The translations under genes were made by a program, and so were the position numbers. Under the pieces are notes generated by a model that saw nothing but the letters and a program-made list of their open reading frames with translations, was not told the DNA's origin and did not search any database. Below, in pieces: positions 60,701-64,000 of a stretch of 64,000 bases of DNA. Source of the DNA: Lysobacter_K koreensis. Lineage in GTDB: Bacteria > Pseudomonadota > Gammaproteobacteria > Xanthomonadales > Xanthomonadaceae. The DNA is taken from assembly GCF_042677045.1 (NCBI RefSeq), contig NZ_JBHTIH010000003.1, forward strand, positions 62,001 through 126,000, written 5' to 3'. Numbering within the stretch: the first letter of the stretch is position 1; every line of letters starts with the position of its first letter.

Positions 60701-60882
60701 TGCGCGGGGTTGCCCTGGATGTAACGAATCATCTTGCCTTGGGGCCCGCCGTCGGTGAGCCAGACCTTGATGCCACAGCGGCAGGCGCACATGTAGCAGG
60801 TCGTGGTCTTGACCTCGTCGCCGGGCGAGGGCGAGGTGTCGATGAACGGTTCGTCGGGCACGTGCGGGCGCATGCGGGGCAT
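57766..60882 (-). CDS. Molybdopterin oxidoreductase catalytic subunit (SoeA-like, DMSO reductase family)
   Basis: A 1038-residue catalytic subunit with an N-terminal [4Fe-4S] site (CYMCACRCGIKVW and a later VLCAKGSAG) and molybdopterin-binding domains. A Cys in GGFCSVNMAAG is the likely Mo ligand. No twin-arginine signal is present, so it faces the cytoplasm. With the DmsB- and DmsC-like genes it most resembles the sulfite-oxidising SoeABC type; a formate or other oxyanion enzyme cannot be excluded. Residues about 303-344 are the translation of a palindromic repeat (59851-59974). ATG 60882 or 60873 are the plausible starts. The stop overlaps the next gene (ATGA). Confidence 0.83.
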   Translation of the reverse strand: MPRMRPHVPDEPFIDTSPSPGDEVKTTTCYMCACRCGIKVWLTDGGPQGKMIRYIQGNPAHPVNQGVLCAKGSAGIMQHYSPARLDKPLLRVGERGKAEFKEIEWDEALSIATDWLAPIRARNPDELAFFTGRDQSQALTGWWAQQFGTINYAAHGGFCSVNMAAGGLYTLGGSFWEFGEPDWEHARIFMMWGVAEDHDSNPIKLGLGKLKARGAKIIAVNPVRSGYGAIADEWIGIRPGTDGLFAFALIHELLNADRIDLDYLVRYTNAHWLVIRNPGGADDGLFARDGEGRPLCWDRSAASAPSLSRSEGEGWGGVGRALDETLAAGSTPSQPPPASARGGAEALADAIDISPAVVGEYTLADGRRAVPSFQLVAERYLDPQYAPDAVSERCGIPADTIRRIARELAEAAFEHPVTLPIAWTDAHGREHSEMVGRPVAMHAMRGISAHSNGFHTCRALHLLQLLLGAVDTPGSFRYQPPFPKPVPPPNRPGKTRQANGALDAAPLGFVHAPEDLLVDADGHPRRIDHAFSWAYPLSAHGMMHTVIRNAWAGDPYRIDTLLMFMANMSWNSAMNTAETIAWLTDKDASGEYRIPRIIYADAYASEMVAYADLILPDTTYLERFDAISMLDRPISDADGAADAIRHPVLDAATQSPGRDVRGFQSMLLDLGARLGLPGMTLEDGSPRYRDYADYIVRHERAPGVGLLAGWRGEHGELEAKGAPNPQQLERYIEHGGFWRSELPAHARYFKMANRGYLDWAQKMGFLGHAEPIVLQLYSETLQKFRLAAQGHGDHQPPEQHRERVATYFDPLPIWYEPFEGAQGKEARLRTTGSRVDERPSAVREGRTGDHPFPLSAVTQRPMFMYHAWGSQNAWLRQISARNYLYLHPDTGARHGIGDDDWVTVQSHHGTITVQARFAANTQPDTVWTWNAIGKRKGAWRLAKDAPEGRQGFLLNHLISDITPRGDYANADPVTGQAAWFDLRVRIAKATPPNAPRATDDDRQSEPQFVPLEFAAADNKPLRYGIGFRDKNARRKDTP
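59851..59974. repeat. Palindromic repeat (family C) inside the molybdoenzyme gene
   Basis: Two hairpins (59855-59880 and about 59943-59971) flank inverted arms (TTGGGAGGGG at 59881-59890 and CCCCTCCCCAA at 59931-59941). The 124-bp block is read through in frame with no stop, adding about 41 Ser/Pro/Gly/Ala-rich residues to the protein. Confidence 0.82.
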
Positions 60883-60996
60883 TGTGCCTACCCCGCCCAC
60901 CAACCGCGAGCGCATGCGCTGCACAGCCCGTGATGGCGTCTGGAATCGCTGCGTGCCGCTTTCACGCGTTGGCCGTGGCCACGCGAGCCGCGCGGA

Positions 60997-61575
60997 CTAT
61001 CTGGGTGGGTCGATGCGGATCGCCGGATCGTTGTAGCGCGAGTAGCGGATCGTGGTGGTCACCGCCTGCCCCTGCAGTTCGCCGTCGCTGGCCACCTGCA
61101 GCGGGTAGCCGTCGGTGCCGATCCACAGCGTCACCATGCCCGCTTGCGGCGGCGGGTGGTCGATGCGGAACTTGCGCGCGGGCTGCTCGCCCAGCGTTTC
61201 CTCGCCCAATGCCGTGACCGTCATGTCGGCGGCGTTCTGCGCCAGCCGTACCGGATCGCGCCACTGCAGCAGGGTGTCATCGGTGATCGCCGTCGCGCTT
61301 GGCTTGCCGTCGACGGCGACGAACAGCACGTCACCGATCACGACCTGCTCGGCCGCGTCCTCGCCGCGCATCCGGTAGCGCCCGGGGGCGACGAACTCGA
61401 GCCGTCGGCGCTGGGTGACCGCGCCAGTGATCAGAATGTCGGCATGGAAGCTGCGGGCGGCGAGGAACTGGTCGATCGCCGCATTCACGTCTTCGCGCGG
61501 CCCGGCCCACGCCGTTGGCGCCAGCCACGCAGCGAAGCAGGCTGCCAGCACGATCCCGCGCATCGACGCCTTCAT
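60997..61575 (-). CDS. Periplasmic LolA/RseB-fold-like protein
   Basis: A 192-residue exported protein with a clear signal peptide (IVLAACFAAWLAPTAWA, cleavage at AWA-GP). The mature part looks like an all-beta lipoprotein-carrier type domain (RRLEFVAPGRYRMRG, FRIDHPPPQAGMVTLWIGTD). AGGGAA precedes the ATG at 61575. It lies upstream of the molybdoenzyme genes on the same strand, with a 114-base gap. Relation to LolA is by fold impression only. Confidence 0.65.
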   Translation of the reverse strand: MKASMRGIVLAACFAAWLAPTAWAGPREDVNAAIDQFLAARSFHADILITGAVTQRRRLEFVAPGRYRMRGEDAAEQVVIGDVLFVAVDGKPSATAITDDTLLQWRDPVRLAQNAADMTVTALGEETLGEQPARKFRIDHPPPQAGMVTLWIGTDGYPLQVASDGELQGQAVTTTIRYSRYNDPAIRIDPPR

Positions 61576-61718
61576 GACCGTTCCCTGAGGTATATCAGTA
61601 GCGGCCAACGCAAGGCCGATGCCATGCTTAACGCAGGACGCCGGCAGCACCAGCCAGCCCGGACGCGCCGGCGCTCTTCCGCCAATCCCTCTCCAGCGAG
61701 TAGCCACCAGCCCCCGCC

Positions 61719-62687
61719 ATGGAACGCATCGAACGCATCCACGCCCTGCACCGGATCCTGACCGCGTCGCGCTACCCGGTGACGGTGCAGCGCCTGCAGG
61801 AGGACCTGGAGTGCTCGCGGGCGACGGTCTACCGCGACCTGGCCTACCTGCGCGATTACCTGATGGCGCCGGTGACCGGCAACGGCGAGGCCGGCTTCCG
61901 CTACGACCACAGCGACGGCCAGCGCTTCGAGCTGCCGGGCCTGTGGCTGAGTTCGGAGGAGCTGCATTCGCTGCTGGCCGCGCAGCAGCTGCTGCTGCGC
62001 ACCGGTGGCGGCGTGCTGTCGAACGCGTTGGCGCCGCTGCAGCACCGCATCGAGAAGCTGCTCGACGAGCACGCCGGCGGCCGCCGCGTGCCGGTCGAGC
62101 GCGTGCGGGTGATCCCGCACCGCACGCGCAAGCTCGACGAGACCGCGTTCCGCAACGTCGCCACCGCGGTGCTGGACCGCAAGCAGCTCGCGTTCGAGTA
62201 CCGCGCGCGCTCCACCGACGAGCGCACGCGCCGGCTGGTGTCGCCGCAGCGCCTTACCCACTACCGCGAGAACTGGTACCTCGATGCCTGGGACCACGAA
62301 CGCGACGCGCTGCGCAGCTTCTCGGTCGACCGCATCGCCGCAGCGAAGTTGTCCGACGACGCGGCGCGCGACGTGCCCGACGAGGAACTCGACCGCCAGC
62401 TCGCATCGAGCTATGGGATCTTCTCCGGAACCCCGAAAGGCTGGGCGACGATCGTATTCAATGCCCGCGCCGCGCGCTGGGTCGCCGACGAGCACTGGCA
62501 TTCGCAGCAGCAGGGGCGGTTCCTGGCCGACGGTCGCTACGAGTTGAAGGTGCCGTTCAGTTCCGGCCGCGAGCTGCTGATGGACGTGCTGCATTACGGT
62601 GCCGACGCCGAGATCGTCGAGCCGCCGTCGCTGCGCGAGCAGGCACGCGCGCTGCTGTCGCTGGCGCTGAGCCAGTACGACCGCTGA
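61719..62687 (+). CDS. WYL-domain transcriptional regulator
   Basis: A 322-residue regulator with an N-terminal HTH_11-type DNA-binding domain (RIHALHRILTASRYPVTVQR and the recognition helix ECSRATVYRDL) and a WYL domain (about 148-215, around LAFEYRARSTDE and ENWYLDAWDHERDALRSF). A WCX-type C-terminal region follows (residues 235-315). Such regulators often respond to DNA damage or small ligands. Its stop overlaps the start of the patatin gene (TGATG), which may be its target or partner. Confidence 0.9.
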   Translation: MERIERIHALHRILTASRYPVTVQRLQEDLECSRATVYRDLAYLRDYLMAPVTGNGEAGFRYDHSDGQRFELPGLWLSSEELHSLLAAQQLLLRTGGGVLSNALAPLQHRIEKLLDEHAGGRRVPVERVRVIPHRTRKLDETAFRNVATAVLDRKQLAFEYRARSTDERTRRLVSPQRLTHYRENWYLDAWDHERDALRSFSVDRIAAAKLSDDAARDVPDEELDRQLASSYGIFSGTPKGWATIVFNARAARWVADEHWHSQQQGRFLADGRYELKVPFSSGRELLMDVLHYGADAEIVEPPSLREQARALLSLALSQYDR

Positions 62688-63613
62688 TGGCCGCCGACGC
62701 CCCGAAGATCGCACGCGGCGAACGCGTGGCGCTGGTGCTCGGCGCCGGCGGCGCGCGCGGGCTGGCGCAGATCGGCGTGATCGAGGCGCTGCAGGCGCGG
62801 GGGCTCAACATCGTCGCGGTGGCCGGTTCCTCCAGCGGCGCGCTGGTCGGCGGCCTGTTCGCGGCCGGCAAGCTGGGCGCCTACCGCGACTGGCTGTTCG
62901 GCCTGAGCCGCACCGACATGCTGCGGCTGCTCGACCCGGTGTTCGGCAGCGCGGCGCTGTTCCGCGGGCACCGGTTGATGCAGGCCTTGCGCGAGCTGAC
63001 CGGCCATGTCCGCATCGAGGAGCTCCCGGTAGATTTCACCGCGGTCGCGGTCGACCTGCTGCGGCAGCGCGAGGTCTGGCTGCGCGAGGGCGACCTGTGG
63101 GACGCGGTGCGCGCCTCGATCGCGATCCCGGGCCTGTTCACGCCCTACGAAGTGCACGGCCGCGAGCTCGTCGACGGCGGCCTGCTGGCGCCGTTGCCGA
63201 TCGCGGCCACGCGCCTGTCGGACGCGCACCGGCTGATCGCGGTCGACATGCACGGCTGGCCGCAGCGCCCGCCGGGCAGCCCGGCCGAGCCCGGGCGCGA
63301 GGATGCGCGCGAGGCTCCGAGCCGCTCGCGGCTGGGCGAGTGGTTCGAGCGCCGCCTGCACCGCGATGCGCAAGCGGCCGAGGCGGACGGGCCGGTGCAG
63401 CATCCGCCGGTGGGCTTCACCGAACTGATGGCGCGCTCGCTCGACACCATGCAGGCGCAGATCGCGCGCGTGCAGCTGGCGCTGGACCCGCCCGAGCTGG
63501 TGATCCGCATCCCGCGCGATGCCTGCCAGTTCTACGAGTTCTGGCGCGCCAAGGAGTTGATCCAGATCGGCCGCGCCGAGGCCGACAAGGCGCTGGACGC
63601 GGCCGGGTACTAG
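62687..63613 (+). CDS. Patatin-like phospholipase (RssA-like)
   Basis: A 308-residue cytoplasmic acyl hydrolase. The oxyanion-hole motif GAGGARG (19-25), nucleophile elbow GSSSG (Ser49) and catalytic Asp in LVDGGLLAP (about residue 163) form the patatin Ser-Asp dyad. A C-terminal part continues to QFYEFWRAKELI. The start codon overlaps the WYL regulator stop (TGATG), so it is translationally coupled. It probably releases fatty acids from phospholipids. Confidence 0.92.
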   Translation: MAADAPKIARGERVALVLGAGGARGLAQIGVIEALQARGLNIVAVAGSSSGALVGGLFAAGKLGAYRDWLFGLSRTDMLRLLDPVFGSAALFRGHRLMQALRELTGHVRIEELPVDFTAVAVDLLRQREVWLREGDLWDAVRASIAIPGLFTPYEVHGRELVDGGLLAPLPIAATRLSDAHRLIAVDMHGWPQRPPGSPAEPGREDAREAPSRSRLGEWFERRLHRDAQAAEADGPVQHPPVGFTELMARSLDTMQAQIARVQLALDPPELVIRIPRDACQFYEFWRAKELIQIGRAEADKALDAAGY

Positions 63614-63816
63614 CGCCCCGAGCAACCTGTAGATGTCATCCCGAACGAAGTGAGGAACCTGCTGTCGGTCCGTCACAAGCGCATCGGCTGGGGAGGTATC
63701 GTCGGACGCCGGCGCGGCCTCAGCTACGACGCTGGTTGGGGATCATCGGGGGCCGGTCGCAGCCCCTGAGACGGCCCGGCGGGATGGTGGCGTCCACCGC
63801 CTTCGGAGCCATCGCC

Positions 63817-64000
63817 ATGATCGCCACGTCCTCCCCGACCCGCGCCCGCCCCGCGTCCGAGATCGACCCGCGCCTCGACGCGGCGCTGCGTTACGCCGTG
63901 GCGATCGGCGCGGTGCTGGTGTTGCTGCTGCCGGCCGCGCGCGCCAGCCACGCGGCGATCGGCTGGTTGCCGCTGTGGCTGCTGGCGATGCCGCTGGCCG
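63817..64000 (+). CDS. N-terminal part of a membrane protein, cut by the window end
   Basis: The first 61 residues (MIATSSPTRARPASEI and on) hold a short cytoplasmic start and one hydrophobic helix (VAIGAVLVLLLPAARA), with the next helix beginning (IGWLPLWLLAMPLA). GGAG lies 9 bases before the ATG. The family cannot be told from this fragment. Confidence 0.6.
   Translation, partial: MIATSSPTRARPASEIDPRLDAALRYAVAIGAVLVLLLPAARASHAAIGWLPLWLLAMPLA

Overview
The window is a very GC-rich chromosomal stretch. Its gene content and protein sequences fit the Xanthomonadaceae (Lysobacteraceae), probably a Lysobacter- or Luteimonas-like bacterium. RhlB, Ung, RpoH and RpoD read as close relatives of the Xanthomonas proteins, and several gene neighbourhoods are typical gammaproteobacterial ones: trxA divergent from rhlB, ftsE-ftsX near rpoH, tsaP-dprA-smg-topA-tsaC divergent from def-fmt-rsmB, and an algR homologue next to hemC. 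Most of the window is core genome. I see no prophage, integrase, transposase, CRISPR array or rRNA.

Layout: 1-2.9 kb holds trxA and rhlB. 2.9-7.3 kb holds ftsE, ftsX, a double-receiver response regulator, ung and rpoH. 7.4-14.2 kb holds ndh, a PPP-like phosphatase, a NYN-LOTUS protein, an exported isoaspartyl methyltransferase and a membrane spermidine-synthase-like protein. 14.4-25.9 kb holds priA, a membrane-tethered sigma-region-4-like protein with its DUF3106 partner, a DUF3667/DUF4286 pair, a MATE exporter, sppA, a small lipoprotein, an SDR and an HU-like protein. 26-34 kb is a minus-strand block: two DUF4124 proteins, tsaC, topA, smg, dprA and tsaP. 34.4-37.3 kb is def-fmt-rsmB. 37.6-44.3 kb is an envelope block: an ArnT-like transferase, a GT2, a CDP-glycerol-transferase-like protein, two PH-domain membrane proteins and an LpxL-type acyltransferase. 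44.5-47 kb holds dtd and rpoD. 47.5-52.4 kb holds a CAU tRNA, an 84-bp tandem duplication and lhr. 52.5-55.6 kb holds an esterase, algR, yiaA-like and hemC. 55.7-60.9 kb is a four-gene molybdoenzyme operon, the most accessory-looking part. The end carries a WYL regulator coupled to a patatin phospholipase and a cut-off membrane protein.

The most notable signals are not extra genes. (1) A perfect palindrome with the layout of a CIRCE element sits directly before rpoH and suggests an HrcA-to-RpoH cascade. (2) GC-rich palindromic repeats lie in frame inside lhr and inside the catalytic molybdoenzyme gene. (3) A roughly 120-bp repeat family supplies the stop codons of two unrelated genes. (4) Two consensus DnaA boxes form an inverted pair upstream of priA. 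(5) A 73-residue two-helix protein is coupled by ATGA overlaps on both sides inside the molybdoenzyme operon and may be an extra subunit. (6) Three copies of a tRNA-end-like sequence recur at exactly 84-bp spacing between the tRNA and lhr.
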